Shown here one piece after another: positions 45,283 to 53,756 of a stretch of 64,000 nucleotides of DNA. Position 1 is the stretch's first letter. Every line of letters begins with the position of its first letter. The notes beneath the pieces are model-generated. The model ran no database searches, was not told the DNA's origin, and saw only the letters and a list, made by a program, of their open reading frames with translations. Source of the DNA: Roseomonas xinghualingensis (GTDB lineage: Bacteria; Pseudomonadota; Alphaproteobacteria; Acetobacterales; Acetobacteraceae). The position numbers were made by a program, and so were the translations under genes. The stretch covers positions 199,355 through 263,354 of the forward strand of contig NZ_JAOXLP010000003.1 in the NCBI RefSeq assembly GCF_025791835.1, read 5' to 3'.

Positions 45283-46922
45283 GCCGGAAGCGCGAGGCGA
45301 AGGCCCTCCGCGCTGCCGCCAAGGCCGAAGGCGGACGCGCCAAGGTGCAGGGCCCCAGCGGCAGCTACGCACCGGGCGGCCTGGCCGGCGGCTTCGCCTA
45401 TGATGCGGCGAACCTCTTCGGGCAGGAGACGTCGGAGTGGCAGCCCTGGCTCCGCTCTCCCGACGCCGAGATCAATCATGACCGCGACCGCATGGTCGCG
45501 CGCTCTCGGGACCTGGTCCGCAACGACGGCTGGGCCACGGGCGGCATCACCCGGATCCTGGACAGCGCGATCGGCAGCCAGTTCCGGCTGGTCGCGAAGC
45601 CGGACTACCGGGCCCTGCAGGCCTACAGCCGCAGCTTCGACGCGGTCTGGGCCGATGAGTTCGGCCGGGCCGTCGAGGCCGAGTACCGCATGTGGGCGGA
45701 TGACGCATCGAAATGGTGCGATGCCGCCCGGCAACTGACGATGACGCAGATGTACTGGCTGGCGCTGCGCCACAAGATCCTGGATGGCGAGGCCCTCGCC
45801 GTCATGCTGTGGACGCCGGAGCGGGTGGGACTGGGTGGGGCGCGATACAACACCACGGTCCAGCTTCTCGACCCCGACCGCTTGTCCAATCCCTACCAGC
45901 AGGTCGACACGCCGAACCTGCGAGCCGGCATCGTGCTGGACGGTCTCGGAGCGGCGACGGGCTACCACATCCGCCGCGCGCACCAGGGCGAGAACTTCGC
46001 CGCGATCGAGAGCATGATCTGGGACCTGTTCCCGCGGGAAACCCCGTGGGGCCGCCCCGTCACCATCCATGATGGCGAGCTCGATCGGCGCGGGCAGCAT
46101 CGGGGTCTCGGTATCCTGTCTCCGGTCCTGTCCCGACTGAAGATGGGCTCCCGGGCCGATCGTGCCGAGCTCGCGCAGATGCTGCTGCAGACGATCTTCG
46201 CGACCGTCATCCAGAGCCCCTACGACGAGCAGGACGTTCTCTCCTCCGCAGATGATGACGGCGAGCTCAGCGCCTACCAGGAGCTGCGGAAGCAGCACGC
46301 GCAGGAAAACCCGATCGCCGTCGGCGGGGTGAAGATCCCGCGTCTGGCGCCAGGCGAGGAGCTGAAGGCCATCACCTCCACGCACCCCAACTCGGGGTTC
46401 GTGGATTTCCAGAGCCACGTGCTGCGGGCCTTCGCCGCCTCCGCCGGCCTCTCGGCCGAGCAGGTCTCCTGGGACTACTCGAAAACGAACTACTCCTCCG
46501 CCCGCGCCGCCATGCTCGAGGCCTGGAAGACCCTGATCCGGCGCCGCGACAACTTCGCCGTCGGCTTCGCCAATCCGATCTGGGGCTGCCTGCTGGAGGA
46601 AATCATGGACGCCGGCCGGGCCCCACTGCCGCGCGGCGCGCCGTCCTTCATCGAGATGAAGACCGCCTACATGCGCTGCAACTGGATCGGCCCGGCCCGC
46701 GGCTGGGTGGACCCCGTCGCGGAGCGCCAGGGCGCGGTCCTCGGCATGGAGGCGGGCTTCGGCACGCTCGAGCAGGAGAGCGCCGAGCAGGGCCGGGACT
46801 ACGAGGAGAACCTCGACCAGCGCCAGGTCGAGATCCGCATGATGAAGCAGCGCGGGCTGCCACTGCCCCAATGGGCGGCCGGCCCACCCAACCAGCCGCA
46901 GGGCGGCAGGAACGAACGATGA
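45279..46922 (+). CDS. phage portal protein (lambda gpB family)
   Basis: The 547-residue protein is a lambda-family portal, which forms the ring at the head vertex through which DNA enters. Typical segments are RSRDLVRNDGWATGGITRILDSAIG, GIVLDGLGAATGYHI, and the C-terminal FAASAGLSAEQVSWDYSKTNYSSARAA. GTG start overlaps the gpW gene. Confidence 0.93.
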   Translation: MSRKREAKALRAAAKAEGGRAKVQGPSGSYAPGGLAGGFAYDAANLFGQETSEWQPWLRSPDAEINHDRDRMVARSRDLVRNDGWATGGITRILDSAIGSQFRLVAKPDYRALQAYSRSFDAVWADEFGRAVEAEYRMWADDASKWCDAARQLTMTQMYWLALRHKILDGEALAVMLWTPERVGLGGARYNTTVQLLDPDRLSNPYQQVDTPNLRAGIVLDGLGAATGYHIRRAHQGENFAAIESMIWDLFPRETPWGRPVTIHDGELDRRGQHRGLGILSPVLSRLKMGSRADRAELAQMLLQTIFATVIQSPYDEQDVLSSADDDGELSAYQELRKQHAQENPIAVGGVKIPRLAPGEELKAITSTHPNSGFVDFQSHVLRAFAASAGLSAEQVSWDYSKTNYSSARAAMLEAWKTLIRRRDNFAVGFANPIWGCLLEEIMDAGRAPLPRGAPSFIEMKTAYMRCNWIGPARGWVDPVAERQGAVLGMEAGFGTLEQESAEQGRDYEENLDQRQVEIRMMKQRGLPLPQWAAGPPNQPQGGRNER

Positions 46923-47221
46923 TGCCGCACGCCGTGCTGAGCCGTCGCGGGGCCTTCGGCCTCGCGGCGCTGCTCTCCCTTGTCCGCCCGGCGCCCGCCG
47001 GCGGCTCCCAGGCGTACGCCCGGGAGATCGCAGGCGAGCTCCTGGAGATCCGATGCTTCGGCGAGGGCATCTGCCTAGATGCCCAGGGAGGGGAACCCAT
47101 CCAGGGCGAGATGATCCACTGCGTCCGCACGGGCAACGTGATGGCGCCTCTGCCACCCGAGGTCGCCGCCAAGGGGCAGGTCGCTCCCTGTGGCTGGGAC
47201 ACGCTGGAGAACGTCCGGTGA
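46919..47221 (+). CDS. small exported protein of unknown function within the head module
   Basis: The 100-residue protein begins LSRRGAFGLAALLSLV, a signal peptide with a twin-arginine-like start, followed by an 80-residue domain with several cysteines (RCFGEGICLD, IHCV, PCGWD). An exported protein between portal and protease is unusual. It overlaps both neighbours by 3-4 bases, so it is an established operon member. Function unknown. Confidence 0.6.
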   Translation: MMPHAVLSRRGAFGLAALLSLVRPAPAGGSQAYAREIAGELLEIRCFGEGICLDAQGGEPIQGEMIHCVRTGNVMAPLPPEVAAKGQVAPCGWDTLENVR

Positions 47222-48105
47222 CGTCCTTCCCGCACCTCGCCCAGCGCCTCTTCAACGTCCCGATCGCCATCCACCCGCAGAAGGCGGAGGTGGTGATGGC
47301 GGCCCTGGCGGACCGGCTGGGCATCGCCAGCATGTTCCGGGGTGGTGAGCAGATCGCGCTGCAGCCACAGGCCTTCGATGACGACGATTACGGCGGGCCA
47401 TCCTCCCGCTCCGGCCGCCGGGAGTGCGATCAGGGTTACGACCTGGTGGGCGGCGTCGCCGTCATCCACGTCACCGGCACGCTGGTGCAGAAGCTCGGCA
47501 CCCTCCGGCCATACTCCGGCATGACGGGTTATGACGGGATCCGCCTCGCGCTGCTGGCGGCGATGCAGGATCCCGAGGTCCAGGCAGTCGCCTTCGACAT
47601 CGACAGCCCTGGCGGTGAAGTGGCCGGGTGCTTCGATCTGGTCGACGTCGTCTACCGCCTTCGCGGCGAGAAGCCGATGTGGGCCATCCTGGACGAGAAC
47701 GCTTTCTCGGCCGCCTACGCCCTGGCCAGTGCCTGCGACCACATCACCGTGCCACGCACCGGCGGCACGGGCAGCGTGGGTGTGATCGGCATGCATGTCG
47801 ACCTTTCCCAGGCGCTGGGTAAGGCCGGCATCACCGTCACCATGATCCGGTACGGCGAGCACAAGGCCGAGGGGAACCCCTACGAGCCCCTGAGCAAGGA
47901 CGCCCTCGGCCGCATGCAGGCCGACATCGACACGATGGGCGAGCTCTTCATCGATACCGTGGCGCGGAACCGGGGCCTGAAGGCCTCCGAGGTCCGGGCC
48001 ACCAAGGCCGGCACCTTCCTCGGCGATGCCGGGGTTCGGGCAGGCTTTGCCGACGCGGTGAGCTCACCCGGCGCGGCCTTCCGCGCCCTCCTCAACACCC
48101 TCTGA
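47218..48105 (+). CDS. head maturation protease, S49 (SppA/gpC-like)
   Basis: The 295-residue protein belongs to the S49 family used by lambda-like phages to mature the prohead. It has the GSPGGEV-like DIDSPGGEVAGC, the likely catalytic Ser in ENAFSAAYALAS and a Lys in YGEHKAEGNPYEPL. GTG start overlaps the previous gene. The next gene looks like the scaffold it would process. Confidence 0.92.
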   Translation: MTSFPHLAQRLFNVPIAIHPQKAEVVMAALADRLGIASMFRGGEQIALQPQAFDDDDYGGPSSRSGRRECDQGYDLVGGVAVIHVTGTLVQKLGTLRPYSGMTGYDGIRLALLAAMQDPEVQAVAFDIDSPGGEVAGCFDLVDVVYRLRGEKPMWAILDENAFSAAYALASACDHITVPRTGGTGSVGVIGMHVDLSQALGKAGITVTMIRYGEHKAEGNPYEPLSKDALGRMQADIDTMGELFIDTVARNRGLKASEVRATKAGTFLGDAGVRAGFADAVSSPGAAFRALLNTL

Positions 48106-48146
48106 CTCCGCGCCGCCCATGGCGGCCTATCCTCCCTGAGGTCCTG

Positions 48147-48872
48147 ATGCCCCGTACCCGCAAGACCCCGGCAGCGGCCGCGCCCGCGCGCCGTAAGGCC
48201 CGCTCGCGCGCCGCCGTCGCCGATGCCCTGGTGCCCTTCGCCCACCTGATGGAGCCCGGCGCCGACGCCGCGGCCCAGCCCCACGCCAAGGCCAAGCGCG
48301 CCGAGGGCGACAATCGCCGCGAGGACGACGAGGAGGAGCAGGAGGAGCGCAGCCGCGCCCGCCGTGCCCGTCGCGCCGAGGACGACGACGACAACGAGGG
48401 CGACGACGACGAGGCCCGCCGCGAGGGCGCCGATGAAGACACCGACGGCGACGATGACGACGAGGAGGAGCGCGACCGCGCCCGCGGCCGTCGCACCGCC
48501 GCCGAGGAAGACGAGGACGCGGAAGACGACGAGGAGCAGGACGAGAAGGACGAGCGGGATCCGAAGGCCCGCGCCGCCCGGTCCCGCGAGCGCGCCCGCT
48601 GCGCCCGCATCCTCGGCTCCAAGGCTGCCAGTGGCCGCGCTGCCGCCGCGGCGAACCTCGCCTGCAACACCACTATGAGCGCCAAGGCGGCCATCCGCCT
48701 TCTCGGTACCCTGCCGAAGCAGCAGGCCGCTGTTCCTGGGCTCGGCCAGCGCATGGCCGCCCTCGGCAACCACCCGTCCTCCGCCGAGGCGCCCGTGCCG
48801 GATCGCAAGAAGGCCGCCGCGGCCTCCTGGGACGCCGCCATGAAGCGCGCCGGCATCGCCACCCGCGGCTGA
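48147..48872 (+). CDS. acidic, low-complexity scaffold-like head protein
   Basis: The 241-residue protein has an Ala/Arg-rich start, a central stretch (about 50-145) of almost only Asp, Glu and Arg, and a helical Ala-rich C terminus. Position between protease and decoration protein, and the charged helical composition, fit a capsid scaffold. The composition prevents any firm family call. Confidence 0.65.
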   Translation: MPRTRKTPAAAAPARRKARSRAAVADALVPFAHLMEPGADAAAQPHAKAKRAEGDNRREDDEEEQEERSRARRARRAEDDDDNEGDDDEARREGADEDTDGDDDDEEERDRARGRRTAAEEDEDAEDDEEQDEKDERDPKARAARSRERARCARILGSKAASGRAAAAANLACNTTMSAKAAIRLLGTLPKQQAAVPGLGQRMAALGNHPSSAEAPVPDRKKAAAASWDAAMKRAGIATRG

Positions 48873-48888
48873 TCAGGAAGACCAGACC

Positions 48889-49278
48889 ATGCCCACCGCA
48901 CCCGTCCTCAACGAGGGATTCTACCCCGGCCACTTCCTGGTCTCCCAGGCGAACGGCTTCCGCTCCCGCGACACCATCATCGTCGCCAATGCCACCGGCG
49001 CCGCGGTCACGCTCCAGGCCGGCACCGTGCTGGCGAAGCTGACCGCCACCGGGAACTACGTGCCCTATGACAATGCCGGCACCGACGGCAGCGAGGTGGC
49101 CTCCGCCATCCTCTACGCGACGGTCGTGGTGCCTGCCTCCGGCACGAAGCGCGCCGCCGCGATCACCCGCGCGGCCGAGGTGAACACTGCCGAGCTGCAG
49201 TGGGACGGCAGCGTGGATGCCGCGGGCAAGACCGCCGGCCTCGCCGACCTCCTCGCCCAGGGCATCGTCGCCCGCTGA
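48889..49278 (+). CDS. head decoration protein (lambda gpD-like)
   Basis: A 129-residue protein matching the gpD fold, which binds expanded capsids as trimers and stabilises them. It shows the beta-rich GTVLAKLTATGNYVPYD, then ASAILYATVVVPASGTKRAAAITRAAEVN. It precedes the major capsid gene as in lambda. Confidence 0.9.
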   Translation: MPTAPVLNEGFYPGHFLVSQANGFRSRDTIIVANATGAAVTLQAGTVLAKLTATGNYVPYDNAGTDGSEVASAILYATVVVPASGTKRAAAITRAAEVNTAELQWDGSVDAAGKTAGLADLLAQGIVAR

Positions 49279-49385
49279 CCCCGGCGCCCGCCGCCGGCGG
49301 GCGCGAGCCCCTTTCTGACCGCCTGGCCCGGTCCCTCGGCGCGCCGTGACGGCGGCCGTCCCCCATTCTGGGAACCCCCCTCACG

Positions 49386-50417
49386 ATGAGCATTCTGAAC
49401 ATCTTCCGGAACGATGCCTTCTCGACCGTGGAGATGACCGCGGCCGTCGAACGCGCGCCGTTCAAGCCCGCCGGCCTCGGCACGCTCGGCATCTTCGAGG
49501 ACAAGCCGATCCGCACCACGGCGCTCGCCGTGGAGGAGCGGAACGGCATCCTGACCATCATCCCGACCTCGGAGCGCGGTACCGCGCCGAAGCCCCGCCA
49601 GACGGAGAAGCGCAAGATGCGCTACTTCGAGGTGCCGCGACTGGCCGCCGACGACACCATTTTCGCCTCCGAGCTGCAGGGCATCCGCGAGTTCGGCGAG
49701 GAGACGGTGCTGATGCAGATTCAGGCCGAGGTGGCCCGGCGTGTTGCTGGCCCCACCGGCCTGACCTCCAACATCGAGTACACCTGGGAGCGGCACCGCC
49801 TCGGCGCCGTGCAGGGCTTGCTGCTCGATGCCGACGGCTCCGTCCTGTACGACTGGTTCGATGAGTTCGGCGTGGTGAAGCCTGCCGCGATCGCCTTCGA
49901 CCTGAAGGGTGCCAACACCAAGGGGACGCTGCGCAAGAAGTGCGCGGCGGTGGTGCGGGCCATGCAGCGCGCCTCCCAGGGTGCCTGGACGCCCAACACC
50001 CGCGTGCACGCGATCTGCGGTGACGCCTTCTGGGACGACTTCGTGAGCCACGATGACGTGGTGCAGACCTACACGAACTGGAATGCGGCCGTGGAGCTGC
50101 GCGGCGGCACGGCCTTCGCCTCCATGCCCTTCGGCGATATCGATTGGCAGAACTATCGCGGCTCGGACGACAACTCCGAGATCGCGGTCGCACCGGACGA
50201 GGTGAAGTTCTTCCCGGTGGGGGCGCCTGGCGTCTTCCAGCGCGCGCTGTCGCCGGGCGAGAGCTTCCAGTGGATCAACACCCTGGGCAAGCCGATCTAC
50301 ATCCAGATGATCACCGACAAGGACCGGGATCAGTGGGTGAAGGCCGAGGCCTACTCCTATCCGCTGCACATCTGCACCCGCCCGGAGATGCTGCAGAGCG
50401 GCAAGCGCGGCGCCTGA
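49386..50417 (+). CDS. major capsid protein (lambda gpE family)
   Basis: The 343-residue protein is a GpE-family capsid subunit. Recognisable segments are TTALAVEERNGILTIIPTSERG, FEVPRLAADDTIFASELQGIREFG and the C-terminal WVKAEAYSYPLHICTRPEMLQ. It should form the icosahedral head with gpD. No maturation cleavage site was identified by eye. Confidence 0.94.
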   Translation: MSILNIFRNDAFSTVEMTAAVERAPFKPAGLGTLGIFEDKPIRTTALAVEERNGILTIIPTSERGTAPKPRQTEKRKMRYFEVPRLAADDTIFASELQGIREFGEETVLMQIQAEVARRVAGPTGLTSNIEYTWERHRLGAVQGLLLDADGSVLYDWFDEFGVVKPAAIAFDLKGANTKGTLRKKCAAVVRAMQRASQGAWTPNTRVHAICGDAFWDDFVSHDDVVQTYTNWNAAVELRGGTAFASMPFGDIDWQNYRGSDDNSEIAVAPDEVKFFPVGAPGVFQRALSPGESFQWINTLGKPIYIQMITDKDRDQWVKAEAYSYPLHICTRPEMLQSGKRGA

Positions 50418-50424
50418 GGGCGTC

Positions 50425-50754
50425 GTGCCGATCGACATTGACGCGCTCACCGGCGCCGCCCTCCTGGGGGCGTTCGGCGAGCCGATCACCTATCAGCCCG
50501 CCGGCCAGGCGGGCTTGCTGCCGGGCCTGCGCGGAATCTTCGATCGGACGCAGCTGCAGGTACTGATGCCGGAGGAGATCGCGGCCTCCTCCGTGGCTAA
50601 GACCTGGTTGGGCGTGCGCCTGAGGGACTTCCCGCGAGACTTCCAGCACTGCCCGAAGGATCGGATCCTCATCCGAGGCACGACCTTCGACGTCATCGAC
50701 GCGCTGCCCGATGGGCAGGGCTGGGTCTATCTCGAGCTCGGCAGGATCGGATGA
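50425..50754 (+). CDS. head-tail joining/connector protein
   Basis: A 109-residue protein starting at GTG, 7 bases after the capsid gene. Its size, position and beta-rich sequence (RILIRGTTFDVIDALPDGQGWVYLELGRIG) match FII-like connector proteins that cap the portal. The following gene overlaps by 4 bases. Confidence 0.72.
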   Translation: MPIDIDALTGAALLGAFGEPITYQPAGQAGLLPGLRGIFDRTQLQVLMPEEIAASSVAKTWLGVRLRDFPRDFQHCPKDRILIRGTTFDVIDALPDGQGWVYLELGRIG

Positions 50755-51293
50755 GCACCCCCGCGCACCGCGCCGCCGTGCGCGACAAGGTGGCAGAGAT
50801 CCTCCGTGCCGGCATGCCCCAGGTTGATGGGCGCGTCTTCCGCGCGCGCACCTGGCCGCTGCAGGAGAAGGATTACCCCGCCCTCCTGGTCTATGGCTGG
50901 GAGGAGGAGCTTAAGCGCACCGGTGGCAATGCCGCCCGGACCTTCTTCGAGGCCCGCTTCATTCTGGCCGTCGAGGCGCGTGTCCAGGACAGATCCCGCG
51001 ACGCGGAGGAGGTCGAGGCGGAGCTCGAGGAACTCACGGGCGCCGTGCGCGACCTGGTCCTCACGTCGCCCGAGCTGCTGCTGGCCCCTGGCCGGATGGT
51101 GGAGCGCTTCGACGGTGTGAAGACCACCCTCGGCATCGACACCAAGAGCTCGGAAGTCGCCGTCGGCCGAGGCCTGATCGCCTTCGAGATTGTCTGGCCG
51201 GAGACCTTCGAGGTTCCGGCTCCCGCCACGGACTGCGGCTGCGACGACACCAGCCTCGCTCTTCGGCCTGTTCCCGCACCCCCGGCCCCCTGA
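50751..51293 (+). CDS. tail terminator/completion-type protein
   Basis: A 180-residue protein in the place of lambda gpU/gpZ-type tail completion proteins, with a matching alpha/beta layout: HRAAVRDKVAEILRAG, YPALLVYGWEEELKRTG, FILAVEARVQDRSRDAEEVEAELEELTGAV. It probably closes the tail at the head end. The Cys/Pro-rich C-terminal tail is unusual. Confidence 0.65.
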   Translation: MSTPAHRAAVRDKVAEILRAGMPQVDGRVFRARTWPLQEKDYPALLVYGWEEELKRTGGNAARTFFEARFILAVEARVQDRSRDAEEVEAELEELTGAVRDLVLTSPELLLAPGRMVERFDGVKTTLGIDTKSSEVAVGRGLIAFEIVWPETFEVPAPATDCGCDDTSLALRPVPAPPAP

Positions 51294-51302
51294 GGAGCCC
51301 TC

Positions 51303-51485
51303 ATGTATCTGAAGCCTGTGGAGGGCCGGCGCGTGCCGGATCCCGTCCTGCGCGACTTTCTGCCGCCCGAGGGGCGGCTGGTGACGCGCTCCGAACACTT
51401 CCTGCGGATGGTGCGCGACGGCGACGCCGTCGAGTGCGACCCGCCCGCGCCGTTGGCCCAGGCCGGTGAAGGGGAGGGCGCCTGA
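51303..51485 (+). CDS. DUF2635 family tail protein (Mu gp38-like)
   Basis: A 60-residue protein of the DUF2635 type, which lies before the sheath gene in Mu-like phages. The pattern KPVEGRRVPDPVLRDFLPPEGRLV with SEHFLRMVRDGDAVE is typical. Its stop overlaps the sheath start. It marks the switch to the Mu-type tail module. Confidence 0.85.
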   Translation: MYLKPVEGRRVPDPVLRDFLPPEGRLVTRSEHFLRMVRDGDAVECDPPAPLAQAGEGEGA

Positions 51486-52966
51486 TGGTCGGCTTCACCC
51501 AGATCCCGCAGAATCTGAAGACCACGCTCTTCTATGCCGAGGTGGACAATTCGCGGGCCAATTCCGGCACGGCCGGCGACCTGCGGACGCTGATCATCGG
51601 CCAGAAGAACGCCGGCGGCGACCTGCCGGAGAACATCCCGGCCATCCTGGAGAGCCTGCCCTGGCTGCAGGCGCGCGCTGGGCGTGGCTCCATGCTGGCG
51701 CTCCAGGCCGAGGCCTACCGCAAGCGCGATCGCACGGGCACCGCCTTTGTGCTGCCGTTGGCCGACAACACCGCCGGCGGCGCCGCCTCCGCCCAGCTCA
51801 CCGTGACGGCCGTGCCGACGGCCGTGGGGACCGATAGCCTCTATGTCGCCGGCCGGCGCGTGCAGGTAGCCGTCTCACCGACGCAGACGCCGACCCAGAT
51901 CGCCGCGGCCTATGCCGCCGCCATCAACGCCGCCGGCGACCTGCCGGTGACGGCCTCGGCCGCCGCGGCCGTGGTCACGGTCACCGCCCGCGCCAAGGGC
52001 GAAATCGGCAACGGCATCTCCCTCGTGCGGAACTATCTCGGCACGCTGGGCGGCGAGGTCGCGCCGAACGGCCTGGCGGTGACCCTCGGCACCATGTCGG
52101 GCGGAACCGCGAATCCGGATCTGGCAGCCGCGCTCGCGAACCTGAACGACGAGGCGTTTGAGTTCTACGTCCTGCCCTATACGGACACGACGAGTCTCAA
52201 CACGCTGCGCGATCACCTCGCGGCCCGCTGGTCCTGGGACAAGATGCTCTACGGCGGTGCCTTCTCCGCGCTCGCCTCGACGCTCGCCGGGGCCACCACC
52301 TTCAGCGAGGCGCGCAACGACCAGCACATGGTCTGCCTGCCGGTGAACGGTTCACCCACGCCGGCCTGGCTCATCGGGGCCAGCCTGGCCGGATCCTGCG
52401 CGGCCAGCGTCCGCGTGGATCCTGGCCTGCCGCTGCACGGCCTGCCGGTCGACATGCTGGCGCCGCCGCGCGAGAAGCGCTTCGGAGTCGGCGACCGCAA
52501 CACGCTGCTGAACAACGGCCTCAGCGGCTATGTGGTGCAGGCCGACGGCACGGTGCTGACGGACACGCTGGTCACCACCTACCGCCTGAATGGGCAGGGG
52601 GCGCCCGACGACAGCTATCTCTACCCGGAGACGCTGTACCTTCTGGCCGCCGCGATCCGCCGCCTCAAGAACGGGCTCACCAGCCGCTTCGGGCGGTTCA
52701 AGCTGGCCTCCGCCGGCACGCGCTTCCGGCCTGGTTCCAACATCGTCACCACGGCGGTGCTGCGTGACTGGATCCTCGGCGAGTACCGCCGGATGGAGTC
52801 CGAGGGGCTGGTGCAGGAATACGACCGGTTCGCGGAGGCCCTGGTGGTGGAGCGCAACAGCGCCAACCGCTGCCGCGTGGATGGGCTGCTGCCGATCATC
52901 CCGATCGATCAGTTCCGGCAGTTCGCCGCGAACATCCAGTTCCGCAAGTCGGCGGAGGTGCTCTAA
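51485..52966 (+). CDS. contractile tail sheath protein (Mu gpL-like)
   Basis: The 493-residue protein is a tail sheath subunit, so this is a contractile-tailed (myovirus) phage. It has N-terminal IPQNLKTTLFYAEVDNS as in Mu-like sheaths, an inserted domain (about 100-200, with TPTQIAAAYAAAIN) and a conserved C-terminal domain (RRLKNGLTSRFGRFKLASAG to the end). Confidence 0.92.
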   Translation: MVGFTQIPQNLKTTLFYAEVDNSRANSGTAGDLRTLIIGQKNAGGDLPENIPAILESLPWLQARAGRGSMLALQAEAYRKRDRTGTAFVLPLADNTAGGAASAQLTVTAVPTAVGTDSLYVAGRRVQVAVSPTQTPTQIAAAYAAAINAAGDLPVTASAAAAVVTVTARAKGEIGNGISLVRNYLGTLGGEVAPNGLAVTLGTMSGGTANPDLAAALANLNDEAFEFYVLPYTDTTSLNTLRDHLAARWSWDKMLYGGAFSALASTLAGATTFSEARNDQHMVCLPVNGSPTPAWLIGASLAGSCAASVRVDPGLPLHGLPVDMLAPPREKRFGVGDRNTLLNNGLSGYVVQADGTVLTDTLVTTYRLNGQGAPDDSYLYPETLYLLAAAIRRLKNGLTSRFGRFKLASAGTRFRPGSNIVTTAVLRDWILGEYRRMESEGLVQEYDRFAEALVVERNSANRCRVDGLLPIIPIDQFRQFAANIQFRKSAEVL

Positions 52967-52969
52967 GCC

Positions 52970-53338
52970 ATGGCCTTTCAGCCTGGTGCCCTTTCGGGCA
53001 CCGCCTTCCTCACCATCGACGGCCTGGAATTCCCGGTTGTCTCCGGCGTCGGCTACCAGGTCTCGCGCGTCACGCGCGAGACCCTGACCGGCCAGAGCGG
53101 CGTGCACGGCTTCTCCGAGAAGCCGGTGGCTCCGTACATCAAGGCGACGATCCGCGACATCGCCGAGATCTCGATCGCCGGCTTCGAAGCCATGACCGAC
53201 GTGTCTGTGTCGCTCGAGCTGGCCAGCGGCAAGCGCATCTCGGGCAACGGCATGTGGAATGTCGGTGCCGTGGAGGTGAACTCCGACGAGGCCACCTACG
53301 ACCTGCGCTTCGACGGCTTGGACGTCCAGGAGACCTGA
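52970..53338 (+). CDS. tail tube protein (Mu gpM-like)
   Basis: A 122-residue protein following the sheath, matching the tail tube family: LTIDGLEFPVVSGVGYQVS near the start, ISGNGMWNVGAVEVNSDEATYDLRFDG near the end. It forms the inner tube through which DNA passes. Confidence 0.88.
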   Translation: MAFQPGALSGTAFLTIDGLEFPVVSGVGYQVSRVTRETLTGQSGVHGFSEKPVAPYIKATIRDIAEISIAGFEAMTDVSVSLELASGKRISGNGMWNVGAVEVNSDEATYDLRFDGLDVQET

Positions 53339-53339
53339 C

Positions 53340-53657
53340 ATGGAGAACGAGTTCATCGAGGACGAGGACGTCATCGAGGACGTGCCGCCGAAGCGCATCC
53401 GCTTCCCGAAGATCACCTTCAGCGGCAAGGACTATGACCAGGTGGTGCTGCGGCCGCCCTCCGTCGGCGCGCTCATGGAGGCGCAGAAGCTCGGCGATGT
53501 GGCCGGGGTGGTTCACCTCATCCACCGGGTCAGCGGCATGCCGAACCCGATCTGCCAGCTGCTGCGGCCCGAGGTGATCACCAAGGCGGGGGAGTATTTC
53601 GCCCGTTTTTTGCCGCCCGACCCGAAGGCGGCTGGGGGCGGCTCGCCGCCCGCGTGA
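53340..53657 (+). CDS. tail assembly chaperone, short form
   Basis: A 105-residue protein of the Mu gp41/lambda G type, which coats the tape measure during tail assembly. The start is acidic (ENEFIEDEDVIEDV); the middle contains VVLRPPSVGALMEAQKLGDVAGVVHLIHRVSGMPN. A slippery T TTT TTG (53606-53612) near its end allows a longer product with the next short frame. Confidence 0.88.
   Translation: MENEFIEDEDVIEDVPPKRIRFPKITFSGKDYDQVVLRPPSVGALMEAQKLGDVAGVVHLIHRVSGMPNPICQLLRPEVITKAGEYFARFLPPDPKAAGGGSPPA
53606..53612 (+). promoter_or_regulatory. programmed -1 frameshift site (T TTT TTG)
   Basis: The heptamer is in the exact codon phase for -1 slippage: codons CGT-TTT-TTG in frame 0 become TTT-TTT-GCC. 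After the slip the frame stays open through 53755. Conserved frameshifting between two tail genes before the tape measure is well established in tailed phages. Confidence 0.88.
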
Positions 53658-53755
53658 CGATTGCCTGCGGCTTCGGGCCGGAGGCGGTCATGGCGATGAC
53701 GCCTGGCCAGCTGCTGTGGTGGGCGCGGCGCGCCGCCGAGATGGGACGCCTCTGA
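53654..53755 (+). CDS. tail assembly chaperone, frameshift extension
   Basis: This short -1-frame segment (33 codons from GTG, longer when entered by frameshift at 53606-53612) encodes GFGPEAVMAMTPGQLLWWARRAAEM, typical of the T part of G-T chaperones. It ends 1 base before the tape measure gene. It is probably made mainly as a fusion with the upstream chaperone rather than alone. Confidence 0.85.
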   Translation: MTIACGFGPEAVMAMTPGQLLWWARRAAEMGRL

Positions 53756-53756
53756 C

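Noticed and set aside
45150..47333. Long minus-strand open frame (727 codons) across the portal gene
   Set aside because: Antisense to the portal and its neighbours, low-complexity, and against the direction of the late operon.
48147..48872. Acidic repeat protein as a possible toxin or nucleoporin-like element
   Set aside because: Its place between protease and decoration protein and its charged helical composition fit a scaffold better.
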